Below, piece by piece: positions 24,535 to 32,039 of a stretch of DNA of 64,000 nt. The notes under the pieces are model-generated. The model searched no databases, had not been told where the DNA came from, and was given only the letters and a program-made list of their open reading frames with translations. Origin of the DNA: Streptomyces sp. CBMA291 (GTDB taxonomy: Bacteria > Actinomycetota > Actinomycetes > Streptomycetales > Streptomycetaceae). The stretch spans positions 62,001-126,000 of the forward strand of contig NZ_MSJP01000098.1 of NCBI RefSeq assembly GCF_014596525.1, given 5' to 3'. The translations under genes were made by a program, and so were the position numbers. Every line of letters begins with the position of its first letter. Positions within the stretch are counted from its first letter, which is position 1.

Positions 24535-25722
24535 TCAGTCCGGCAGGCCGTACGCCGCCACCATCAGGCCAAGCGCCGTACGGTTCACGTCCTGGCCCTT
24601 CGCGTCCGTGGCGTTGACGCTGTAGACCAGGGTCCGCGAACCGTCCCGGGTCGAGGCGACGGCCGCGTTGTACCCCCAGCGGCCCCCCGTCTTGCCCCAC
24701 ACCTCGCGCCCGCCGAGCCGCTTCATCGACAGACCGACGGAGTACGCGGCGGGCTCGCCGCTCGCCGCGTCCGGGACCTTCGGCAGCGTGAACATCTCCT
24801 CAAGCAGCGGCCCGCGCACCACCCGCCCCGCGAACAGCTCCCGGACGAACCGCTCCAGATCGGCGGTGGTCGACACCAGATCACCGGCCGCCCAGGCGTC
24901 CGACGTCCCCCAGACGGAGACATCCCGCAGCCCGGTCGTCCCGTCGTCCAGCCGCATCGTCTGATAACCATGGTTGTACGGCCCCGCCAACCCGGCCGCA
25001 CCGCGCGGGAAGTACGTGTCCCGCAGCCCCAGCGGACCCAGCACCCGCCGCTCCACCTGCTTCTCGAACGAGTCACCGGTCACCCGCTCCACGATCAGCC
25101 CCGCGATCGTGTAGCCGATGTTCAGATAGTGCTGACGGGTGCCCGGCCGGAACTCGCGCGGCTGCGCCACCGCCGAGCGCACCAGCTCCACCGGAGTGTG
25201 CCGATCGAAGCGGTGCGCGTACCACTCCTCCACCGTCTCGCCCGGCAGATCGGCCGCCGGGATGCCGTGCGTGTGGTTCAGGAGCTGGCGGACCGTCACC
25301 GTGGCGTACCGGCCGGGGATCAGCTCCGGCAGATACGAACGGGCCGTACGGTCCAGATCGATCCGCCCCTCGGCCGCCAGCCGGAGCACGGTCGCCGCCG
25401 TGAACACCTTCGTCACCGAACCGGCCCGGAACCGCGCCGCCGGATCCGCCGGGGCGCCCGACTCCAGATCGTGGACCCCCGCACTGCCCCGCCAGACGCC
25501 CTCACGGCCGCCGACCCGGACGAGCGCGGCCGTCGCGTCCGCCCGGGGCAGCCCCGCGAGCACCGCCGACAGGGCCTCGCCCGGATCGGACGCCCCGGCC
25601 GGTGCGGTGGCCGGGGCCGTGGCCGCGGTCCCTCCCGCCGCGAGCGCGGGGACGGCCGCCGGACCGCCGGCCACCCCCAGGACCAGGGTGGCGGCGAGCA
25701 GTGCCCGAAGGGACTTCCTCAT
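24535..25722 (-). CDS. Secreted serine hydrolase, beta-lactamase / D-Ala-D-Ala carboxypeptidase (S12) family
   Basis: 395 residues. A signal peptide covers about residues 1-28 (LRALLAATLVLGVAGG, cleavage near PALAAGG). The S12 motifs are SVTK (nucleophile Ser, near residue 99), YLN in RQHYLNIGYTIAG near residue 200, and KTG in WGKTGGRWGYN near residue 355. It resembles Streptomyces R61-type DD-peptidases, which trim peptidoglycan stem peptides, but esterases share the fold. The ATG at 25722 has GGGAG at 7 bases. It converges with the nitroreductase gene, leaving only 10 bases between them. Confidence 0.85.
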   Translation of the reverse strand: MRKSLRALLAATLVLGVAGGPAAVPALAAGGTAATAPATAPAGASDPGEALSAVLAGLPRADATAALVRVGGREGVWRGSAGVHDLESGAPADPAARFRAGSVTKVFTAATVLRLAAEGRIDLDRTARSYLPELIPGRYATVTVRQLLNHTHGIPAADLPGETVEEWYAHRFDRHTPVELVRSAVAQPREFRPGTRQHYLNIGYTIAGLIVERVTGDSFEKQVERRVLGPLGLRDTYFPRGAAGLAGPYNHGYQTMRLDDGTTGLRDVSVWGTSDAWAAGDLVSTTADLERFVRELFAGRVVRGPLLEEMFTLPKVPDAASGEPAAYSVGLSMKRLGGREVWGKTGGRWGYNAAVASTRDGSRTLVYSVNATDAKGQDVNRTALGLMVAAYGLPD

Positions 25723-25923
25723 GGTCAACTCCCGTGATGTGAGCCGTGGTCGATGGCTCCATCCTGGCCGCCGGGGCACCCCGCGCGGATCACCCGCACC
25801 GGCGGTCTCCGAGAGGCCGACACCTCCCCGGCCCGGGGGAGGAACCAGGCCTCCCGCCTCCCCCGCCCGGGGGAGGTCTCCGGCGACGGGGAGCCCCCGG
25901 CGCCGGAGACCTGGCCGGGGCGT

Positions 25924-26622
25924 TCAGAGCGAGGAAGGCCAGGGCGGGACAGACCCGGACGGGGAAGCCCCCGCCGCGACCAGACCCGTCTCGTACGCGC
26001 AGATCACCGCCTGCACCCGGTCCCGCAGCCCCAGCTTGGACAGCACGTTCCCCACATGCGTCTTCACCGTGTGGTCGCTGACCACCAGCTCCGCCGCGAT
26101 CTCCGCGTTCGAGAGCCCCCGCGCGAGCAGCAGCAGCGTCTCCCGCTCCCGGGCCGTCAGGACGTCGAGCCGGGGATCGGGCGCCGTCCTGCGGGGACCG
26201 CCCGAGGTGTACTGCTCCACGAGCCGCCGGGCCACCGAAGGCGCGAGCAGCGATTCGCCCGCCGCCACCACCCGTACCGCGTGCACCAGATCGTCGCGCC
26301 GCACGTCCTTCAGGAGGAAGCCGCTCGCGCCCGCGTGCAGCGCCTCGTACACATACGCGTCCGTGTCGAAGGTCGTCAGGATCACCGTCCGGCAGCGGGA
26401 CTCCCCGGCGATCACCCGACAGGCCTCGATCCCGTCCATCCCCGGCATCCGGACGTCGAGCAGCGCCACGTCCGGCGCGTGCCGACGCACCGCCTCGACC
26501 GCCTCGGCGCCGTCGCCCGCCTCCGCGACCACCGCGATGTCCGGCTGCGCGTCCAGGATCATCGCGAAACCACTGCGCACCAGCTCCTGGTCGTCCGCGA
26601 CCACCACCCGGATCACCGTCAC
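25924..26622 (-). CDS. NarL/LuxR-type response regulator
   Basis: 232 residues. The receiver domain has acidic residues in VVADDQE, phospho-acceptor Asp in DVALLDVRMPGMDG near residue 55, and the K of LLKDV near 105. The C-terminal GerE HTH runs from LTARERETLLLLARGLSNAE to TVKTHVGNVLSKLGL. It is the partner of the histidine kinase encoded just upstream, whose stop overlaps this GTG start (GTGA). It closes a closely packed minus-strand series. Target genes are unknown; the 201 bases downstream to the serine hydrolase gene contain no other gene. Confidence 0.93.
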   Translation of the reverse strand: MTVIRVVVADDQELVRSGFAMILDAQPDIAVVAEAGDGAEAVEAVRRHAPDVALLDVRMPGMDGIEACRVIAGESRCRTVILTTFDTDAYVYEALHAGASGFLLKDVRRDDLVHAVRVVAAGESLLAPSVARRLVEQYTSGGPRRTAPDPRLDVLTARERETLLLLARGLSNAEIAAELVVSDHTVKTHVGNVLSKLGLRDRVQAVICAYETGLVAAGASPSGSVPPWPSSL

Positions 26623-27803
26623 ACCCCCACCTCCGCCCCCGACGGCACGGGCAGCACCACCCGCACCTCGAACCCCTCGCCGCCCGGACCCGGGCCGTAC
26701 GCCATCGTCCCGCCCTGCGAGGCGGCCCGCTCCCGTATCCCGGTGAGCCCGTGCCCCGCGCCGCCCGGCCGGGACCGGCCGGGACCGCGCCCGTCGTCGG
26801 TGACCGTGACCCGCAGGACCCCGTCCGCGTGCACGAGCCGGACCTCCGCCCGGCGCGCCCCGGAGTGCCGGACCACATTGGTCAGCGCCTCCTGGACGAT
26901 CCGGTACACCTGCGCGCCGGTCGCCGAGGGCAGCGCCCGCACCCCGCCCTCCGTCCGGTACTCCACGGCCGTCCCGCCCGCCCGGACCCGCGCCAGCAGC
27001 TCCGGAAGCGCGCCGAGGTCCGGCTGCGGAGCGCGCGGCGCGGCCCCCTCCGGGCCCTCCCGCAGCAGCCCGAGCAGCTGCCGCAGCTGCGTCATCGCCT
27101 CCCGGCCCGTCTCCGAGATCGCCTCGAACGCGGCCTCGGCGCGCTCCGGGGCCGTCCGCACCGCCACCGGCCCCGCCTCCGCCTGGACCACCATCAGACT
27201 CACCGCGTGCGACAGGACGTCGTGCATCTCCCGCGCGATCCTGGCCCGCTCCCGCGCGGCGGCCCGCTCCTCCTCGACCCGGTGGGCGCGCTGCCGGGCG
27301 TCCTGGAGCCGCCCGAAGACATAGGCGGCGCCGAACACGAAGAACGAGAAGGTCAGTTCGCGCGCCGACTGGGTGTTGAGCCACACCGACCCCGGCACCG
27401 CGACAAGCAGCAGCCCCACCGTCACCAGACGCTTCACCGGCGGGGAGAGCAGCGCGATCGTATGGATGGCGACGAGCCCGGTGTACGGCAACGGCTGCCC
27501 GGGACCCGCCACGGCCAGCTTGTACAGCGCGCTCGTCGCCAGCACCGCCAGGAACACGGCGAGCGGCGCGCGCCGCCGCCAGGCCAGCGGCAGCACCGTG
27601 AGCGTCGTCAGTCCGTACGCGCTCCACGTCGCCGGTTCGAGATCGGGACCGCGCGGCACCACGAACGGCATCGTCACCGCCGCCTGGACCAGCAGCGCGA
27701 TCCCCGCGTCCACCGCCCACGGGTTGGCCGCCCCCCACTCCCGCACCCGCTCCCCCCGGAGCCTCACGGCCTCCCGGACGCGCACGGCCCCCCCGCTCCC
27801 CAT
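26619..27803 (-). CDS. Sensor histidine kinase, NarL-type (HisKA_3)
   Basis: 394 residues. Four to six membrane segments lie in residues 25-165 with little extracytoplasmic sequence, so it may sense the membrane. The phospho-acceptor His is in IAREMHDVLSHAVSL near residue 200; a coiled-coil-like RLQDARQRAHRVEEE precedes it; the ATPase domain has VYRIVQEALTNVVRHS near 300 and DDGRG and GHGLTGIRERA near 345-365. It pairs with the response regulator at 25924. The ATG at 27803 overlaps the stop of the methyltransferase gene (TGATG). Signal unknown. Confidence 0.93.
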   Translation of the reverse strand: MGSGGAVRVREAVRLRGERVREWGAANPWAVDAGIALLVQAAVTMPFVVPRGPDLEPATWSAYGLTTLTVLPLAWRRRAPLAVFLAVLATSALYKLAVAGPGQPLPYTGLVAIHTIALLSPPVKRLVTVGLLLVAVPGSVWLNTQSARELTFSFFVFGAAYVFGRLQDARQRAHRVEEERAAARERARIAREMHDVLSHAVSLMVVQAEAGPVAVRTAPERAEAAFEAISETGREAMTQLRQLLGLLREGPEGAAPRAPQPDLGALPELLARVRAGGTAVEYRTEGGVRALPSATGAQVYRIVQEALTNVVRHSGARRAEVRLVHADGVLRVTVTDDGRGPGRSRPGGAGHGLTGIRERAASQGGTMAYGPGPGGEGFEVRVVLPVPSGAEVGV

Positions 27804-28582
27804 CAGGGCTTGCGGCCCACCGCGCCGAACTGCGCGACCACCGGCGCCCCCTCGGCGCGCCAGCGCGAGCAGGAGACGATGCCGGGCTCCAGCAGGTCGA
27901 GCCCTTCGAGGAAGGAGGCGAAGTCGGCGCGGCTGCGGGCGGTGATCGGCGGGGTGGCGTTCTCGTTCCAGAAGGCCATCGCCTCGTGGTTGCCCTCGCC
28001 GCCCAGCTCCGGCTCCAGGGTCGGGTGGGTCAGGACGAGATGGCTGCCGGAGGGGACGGCGTCCATCAGGGTCCGCACGATCGACCGCGCCTTGTCGGTG
28101 TCCATGACGAAGTTGAGGATGCCGAGCATCATCACCGCGACCGGCTGGGAGAAGTCGAGCGTCGCCGAAGCCGCCTTGACGATCGTCTCCGGGTCGTGCG
28201 CGTCGGCGTCCACGTACTCAGTGACGCCCTCCGGGGCGCTGGTGAGCAGCGCGCGGGCGTGGGTGAGGACGATCGGGTCGTTGTCGACGTAGACGATCCG
28301 GGCGTCGGGCGCGGAACGCTGGGCGACCTCGTGGGTGTTGTCGGCCGTCGGCAGCCCCGTACCGATGTCGAGGAACTGGCGTATGCCCGCGTCGGCGGCC
28401 AGATGGGTCACCACCCGGCCCAGGAACGCCCGGTCGGCGCGGGCGACTTCGCCGATGCTCGGGTAGAAGCCGGTGACCTGCTCGCCGACCGCGCGGTCCA
28501 CCGGGTAGTTGTCCTTGCCGCCCAGCCAGTAGTTCCACACACGGGCGTTGTGGGCGATGTCGGTCCGGATGCGGTCGTTCAT
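27803..28582 (-). CDS. SAM-dependent methyltransferase, DUF574 (Methyltransf_19) family
   Basis: 259 residues, the usual length. The family hallmark ARVWNYWLGGKDNYPVDR is near the N-terminus, SAM motif I is FLDIGTGLPTADNTHE near residue 70, the acidic residue of motif II is in IVYVDNDPIVL, and the later VMMLGILNFV is typical. This family is greatly expanded in Streptomyces, with many copies of unknown substrate. Its placement between a GDPD phosphodiesterase and a histidine kinase, with overlaps on both sides (ATGA and TGATG), is noteworthy. Start ATG at 28582. Confidence 0.88.
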   Translation of the reverse strand: MNDRIRTDIAHNARVWNYWLGGKDNYPVDRAVGEQVTGFYPSIGEVARADRAFLGRVVTHLAADAGIRQFLDIGTGLPTADNTHEVAQRSAPDARIVYVDNDPIVLTHARALLTSAPEGVTEYVDADAHDPETIVKAASATLDFSQPVAVMMLGILNFVMDTDKARSIVRTLMDAVPSGSHLVLTHPTLEPELGGEGNHEAMAFWNENATPPITARSRADFASFLEGLDLLEPGIVSCSRWRAEGAPVVAQFGAVGRKP

Positions 28583-29268
28583 GAGCGAGCCTTTCGCAGG
28601 ACGTCGGCCAGTGCGTCGACCCGGTTCGTGGTGACCGAGTCGACCCCGTTCATGATCAGCTTACGCATGGTGCGCCGGGTGTCGGCGGTCCAGGCCGAGA
28701 CCAGCAGACCGTCCCGGTGCACCCGGTCGGTCAGCTCCCTGCTCACCAGGCCGAAACGGTAGTTGAGCCAACGGGGCCGGACGGCGTCGAGCAGCGTCGG
28801 ACGGGGCGGGGCGAGCGAGGTCCAGGTCAGCGCGATCTCGGCGGACGGGTCCGCCGCCCGCACCCGGAGCATGGCGACCGCCCCCGCACAGTAGAGGACG
28901 CGCTCCCCGGCGCCGCACTCGCGGACCGTGCCGACGATCGTCCGGACCGTGCTCTCGTCGCCGCCCGGCAGGTCCAGCATCAGCCGGGTCTCCCCGGCGG
29001 TGAGCAGCGCCTCGCGCAGGGTCGGGATGCCGCCCCGCGACACCTCGGCGACCTGCTCGCGGGTGAGGGAGGCGAGCGGCCGGTCGTGGCCCCACAGGCG
29101 CTTGAGGGTGTCGTCGTGGAGGAGGACGGGCACCCCGTCCTTCGTCGTCCGGACGTCGACCTCGACGGTGTCGGCCCCCCGCTCGACCGCCGAGACGATC
29201 GAACGGAGGGTGTTCTCGCGGGCGCGGTAGGGGTCGCCGCGGTGACCTACGACAGTGACGGAGTCCAT
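28579..29268 (-). CDS. Glycerophosphodiester phosphodiesterase (GDPD) family protein
   Basis: 229 residues. The TIM-barrel motifs are VVGHRGDPYRARENTLRSI (HRG, E and N of the active site, residues 8-20), TVEVDVRTTKDGVPVLLHDD (the metal-binding E and D and the second H) and LTWTSL, GLLVSAWTAD near the end. The family cleaves glycerophosphodiesters such as deacylated phospholipids to glycerol-3-phosphate. No signal peptide is seen, so it probably acts in the cytoplasm. The ATG at 29268 is 25 bases after the deaminase stop, and its stop overlaps the methyltransferase start. Confidence 0.88.
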   Translation of the reverse strand: MDSVTVVGHRGDPYRARENTLRSIVSAVERGADTVEVDVRTTKDGVPVLLHDDTLKRLWGHDRPLASLTREQVAEVSRGGIPTLREALLTAGETRLMLDLPGGDESTVRTIVGTVRECGAGERVLYCAGAVAMLRVRAADPSAEIALTWTSLAPPRPTLLDAVRPRWLNYRFGLVSRELTDRVHRDGLLVSAWTADTRRTMRKLIMNGVDSVTTNRVDALADVLRKARS

Positions 29269-29293
29269 GGCCCCATTGTCGGTCCCGGCGTCG

Positions 29294-30325
29294 TCAGCGC
29301 GCGAGCCATCCCTCGGTGTAGGCGTCGATCTCCGCGGCGATCCTCGCCTTGCCCGGGGCGTCGAGGAAGGAGGCCTCGACGGCGTTCTTGGCGAGGGCGG
29401 CGACCCCGCGCTCGTCGAGCCCGAGGAGCCGGGCGGCGACGGCGTACTCGCTGTTGAGGTCGGTGCCGAACATCGGCGGGTCGTCGCTGTTGACCGTGAC
29501 CAGGACACCCGCCTCGACCATCCGCCGGATCGGGTGCTCGTCCAGGGTGGCGACGGCCCGGGTGGCGATGTTGGAGGTCGGGCAGACCTCCAGGGCGATC
29601 CGGTGCTCGGCCAGGTGGGCGAGCAGCTCCGGGTCCCGCACGGAGCTGGTGCCGTGGCCGACGCGCTCGGCGCCCAGCTCGCGCAGGGCGTCCCAGACGG
29701 TCTCCGGGCCCGTGGTCTCGCCCGCGTGCGGGACGGAGTGCAGTCCGGCCGCCCGCGCCCGGTCGAAGTACGGCTTGAACTGCGGGCGCGGCACGCCGAT
29801 CTCCGGTCCGCCGAGACCGAAGGAGACCAGGCCCTCCGGGCGCAGCGTGTCGGTGGTGGCGAGCCGCGCGGTCTCCTCGGCGGAGACGAGTCCGGCCTCG
29901 CCGGGGATGTCGAAGCACCAGCGCAGGAGGGTGCCGAACTCGGCCTCGGCCGCCTTGCGGGCGTCCTCGATGGCCTCCATGAAGGCGCGCTCGTCGATGC
30001 CCCGGCGGGTGGAGGAGTAGGGGGTGATGGTCAGCTCGGCGTACCGGATGTTCTGCCGGGCCATGTCGCGGGCGATCTCGAAGGTGAGGAGCCGGACGTC
30101 CTCGGGGGTGCGGACCAGGTCGACGACGGAGAGGTAGACGTCGATGAAGTGCGCGAAGTCGGTGAAGGTGAAGTAGTCGGACAGAGCCTCCGGGTCCGTG
30201 GGGACCTTGGAGTCCGGGTGCCGGGCGGCCAGTTCGGCGACGATCCGGGGCGAGGCGGAGCCGACGTGGTGCACATGCAGCTCGGCCTTGGGAAGCCCCG
30301 CGATGAAGGGATGGAGGTCGGTCAT
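29294..30325 (-). CDS. Adenosine-deaminase-family enzyme, likely aminodeoxyfutalosine deaminase
   Basis: 343 residues. The metal site is H17/H19 in ELHVHHVGSASP, SVPHAGE near 200 and VTVNSDDPPMFGT near 280. Classical adenosine deaminases have HVHLDG; the HVHHVGS variant is shared, as I recall, with the S. avermitilis enzyme (SAV2595) shown to deaminate 6-amino-6-deoxyfutalosine in menaquinone synthesis, from the same chromosomal place. So a futalosine-pathway role is likely; adenosine deamination is the alternative. The mRNA appears leaderless. It heads a compact minus-strand series. Confidence 0.8.
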   Translation of the reverse strand: MTDLHPFIAGLPKAELHVHHVGSASPRIVAELAARHPDSKVPTDPEALSDYFTFTDFAHFIDVYLSVVDLVRTPEDVRLLTFEIARDMARQNIRYAELTITPYSSTRRGIDERAFMEAIEDARKAAEAEFGTLLRWCFDIPGEAGLVSAEETARLATTDTLRPEGLVSFGLGGPEIGVPRPQFKPYFDRARAAGLHSVPHAGETTGPETVWDALRELGAERVGHGTSSVRDPELLAHLAEHRIALEVCPTSNIATRAVATLDEHPIRRMVEAGVLVTVNSDDPPMFGTDLNSEYAVAARLLGLDERGVAALAKNAVEASFLDAPGKARIAAEIDAYTEGWLAR

Positions 30326-30331
30326 CGGATC

Positions 30332-30337
30332 ATCGTA
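30332..30337 (-). promoter_or_regulatory. -10 element of a leaderless promoter for the deaminase operon
   Basis: On the minus strand TACGAT is followed by six bases (GATCCG) and the ATG at 30325. No Shine-Dalgarno site is present. The promoter probably drives the following GDPD-methyltransferase-two-component genes as well. Confidence 0.6.
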
Positions 30338-30401
30338 GGCCGGACGGATGCCCCGTAGGGGGGAGGCCGTAGCATGGCGGCACCATGATGGGGGGAGGCC
30401 C

Positions 30402-31133
30402 ATGTCTGACAACCAAGACCAGCCGCGGGGCGGATTCGACCCGGCGGACCCGTGGGCTCCGCCGAATCGCGAAGGCGTGGAACTGAGCAAGTCGGCGTCC
30501 GCGCCGGGCCAGGACCCGCAGTCCGCGCCGGGCCAGGACCCGCAGTCCGCGCCGGGCCAGGACCCGCGGCCGGAGGTCCACGACCAGCAGACCGTCACGT
30601 CCGTGCCGGTGACGCCCGAGCCCGAGGGCGCGGTGCCGCCGCCCCCGGTCGCCCCGACGGGCCCGGCGGCCGCCGGCTACGGCTACCCGGCGGCGGGCGC
30701 CCCCGGCGGCTACGGCTATCCGACCGCCCCGGCGGCGCCCACGGGTGCCTCCGGCTACGGCTACCCCGGCTACCCGTCGACGCCGTACGGCGGCCAGCCG
30801 GGCTGGCAGCAGGCCCCGTCCAACGGCATGGGCACCACCGCGATGGTGCTCGGCATCATCTCCGTCGCGGGCTTCTGCCTCTACGGTCTGGGCGCGGTCC
30901 TCGGCATCCTGGCGCTGATCTTCGGCATCATCGGAGTGAAGAAGGCCGGCCGGGGCGAGGCGACCAACCGGGGCATGGCCGTCGCGGGCATCGTGCTCGG
31001 CGCCATCGGCACCCTGATCAGCGCGGTCTTCCTGTCCTTCATCGTCTGGGCGATCGCGCAGGGCGAGGAGTACGACGACTCCGGCACCGACGACCCGTTC
31101 GCCTCCAGCCTGGTGATCGAGAACGGCCGCTGA
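30402..31133 (+). CDS. DUF4190-like membrane protein with repetitive N-terminus
   Basis: 243 residues. Residues 1-145 are a disordered Pro/Gly/Ala region with three copies of SAPGQDPQ and several GYGYP units. Then come two hydrophobic segments (MVLGIISVAGFCLYGLGAVL and IVLGAIGTLISAVFLSFIVW) flanking RGEATNRGMAVAGI, the pattern of DUF4190/DUF4352-associated small membrane proteins in actinobacteria. Function unknown; a role at the cell envelope is inference. The ATG at 30402 has GGAGG at 30394-30398; TAGCAT at 30370-30375 is a possible -10. It is divergent from the deaminase gene and followed by a strong terminator. Confidence 0.78.
   Translation: MSDNQDQPRGGFDPADPWAPPNREGVELSKSASAPGQDPQSAPGQDPQSAPGQDPRPEVHDQQTVTSVPVTPEPEGAVPPPPVAPTGPAAAGYGYPAAGAPGGYGYPTAPAAPTGASGYGYPGYPSTPYGGQPGWQQAPSNGMGTTAMVLGIISVAGFCLYGLGAVLGILALIFGIIGVKKAGRGEATNRGMAVAGIVLGAIGTLISAVFLSFIVWAIAQGEEYDDSGTDDPFASSLVIENGR
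30498..30569 (+). repeat. Three tandem 24-bp coding repeats
   Basis: The unit TCCGCGCCGGGCCAGGACCC plus four bases occurs three times in a row (30498-30521, 30522-30545, 30546-30569) with only a terminal base change. It encodes SAPGQDPQ three times in frame, so copy number can change without a frameshift. Confidence 0.95.
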
Positions 31134-31175
31134 GCCACCCGCGCGCGACCGGCCACCGAGTCACCCCGCGCGCGA

Positions 31176-31211
31176 CCGGGCCCCGCACCTGATCCCAGGT
31201 GCGGGGCCCGG
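31176..31211 (+). terminator. Terminator after the DUF4190-like gene
   Basis: CCGGGCCCCGCACCTG (31176-31191) pairs perfectly over 16 bp with CAGGTGCGGGGCCCGG (31196-31211) around the tetraloop ATCC. Confidence 0.85.
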
Positions 31212-31245
31212 CGCGTTCCCCGCCCCCGTACGGGCACGGGTGCGC

Positions 31246-31299
31246 GGCCCCCCTGCGTTCCCCGGCCCCCCTGCGTTCCCCGGCCCCCCTGCGTTTCCC
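31246..31299. repeat. Three tandem 18-bp intergenic repeats
   Basis: GGCCCCCCTGCGTTCCCC occurs at 31246-31263 and 31264-31281, with a third copy at 31282-31299 differing by one C to T change. They lie in the 182-base gap between convergent genes, after the terminator. No function is evident. Confidence 0.9.
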
Positions 31300-31315
31300 G
31301 GCCCCGCGCCGTTCC

Positions 31316-31864
31316 TCACTCCTGGCGCAGCCGCTCCCTGGCCTCCATCAGGGCGAAGCCCAGCAGGTTGAGGCCGCGCCAGCGGGCGGGATCGGTCGCG
31401 CGGGGGTCGTCGGCGGCGAGCCCGATGCCCCAGACCCGGTCCAGCGGGCTGGCCTCCACCAGGACCCGCTCGCCCGTGCCGAGGAGGAAGGCGCGCAGCG
31501 CCTCGTCCGAGGAGAACTTGTGGACGCTGCCCTCGACGACGATCCCGAAGCGCTCCCGCTCCCACACCGCCTCGTCGAAGCCCCGCACCCCCCGGCCCGC
31601 GTTCTTCGCCTCGGCGGGGGTACGGGCGGTCAGCGCCGCCCGCTCGGCCCCGGCATCGCCGAAGAGCCGGGCCTTGGCCGCCATCATCCAGTGCTCGGCG
31701 GTCGCGTATCCCTCCCCTTCGACTACGAAGGGTGCGGGCCACCACTGGCTGAGACAACTCGCCGAAAGGTGTCCGTCCGGTCGCGGACGGTGACCCCAGA
31801 AGGGCAGCCACTTCACCCGATCACCCCTGCTGACCTGCTGCGTCAACGACTCGATGTGGCTCAT
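31316..31864 (-). CDS. NADAR-family protein (YbiA-like)
   Basis: 182 residues. The NADAR fold is clear: WLPFWGHRPRPDG, LSQWWPAPFVVEGEGYATAE, AEHWMMAAKARLF, and the closing VWGIGLAADDPRATDPARWR plus GLNLLGFALMEARERL. Members hydrolyse ADP-ribose-related or riboflavin-pathway N-glycosides; some remove ADP-ribose from guanine in DNA. The native substrate here is unknown. The ATG at 31864 is preferred to upstream starts because conservation begins there; CACACT seven bases before it is a weak leaderless -10 candidate. It is convergent with the DUF4190-like gene. Confidence 0.88.
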   Translation of the reverse strand: MSHIESLTQQVSRGDRVKWLPFWGHRPRPDGHLSASCLSQWWPAPFVVEGEGYATAEHWMMAAKARLFGDAGAERAALTARTPAEAKNAGRGVRGFDEAVWERERFGIVVEGSVHKFSSDEALRAFLLGTGERVLVEASPLDRVWGIGLAADDPRATDPARWRGLNLLGFALMEARERLRQE

Positions 31865-31974
31865 GCACGCGAGTGTGGCATGCGCCACGGACACTCCGTA
31901 CGGAGATTTTCCGGCCGCCTCGACACATGGTCGACCGATTCCGCCGCGTAACCAAAAGGCAACGGCGGAATCAC

Positions 31975-32003
31975 TTGTTGGCCTTCTGGCGCCATGTCAG
32001 GAT
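31975..32003 (+). promoter_or_regulatory. Promoter of the second polyamine operon
   Basis: TTGTTG (31975-31980), 17 bp, CAGGAT (31998-32003). It predicts transcription from about 32010, giving a 30-base leader to the ATG at 32040. The -35 segment CTTGTTGG is also found in the Lrp-gene regulatory region (minus strand, near 20150). Confidence 0.55.
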
Positions 32004-32039
32004 CGGCACTCAAATCGAGCTGGAACAACGGAGAGCGTC

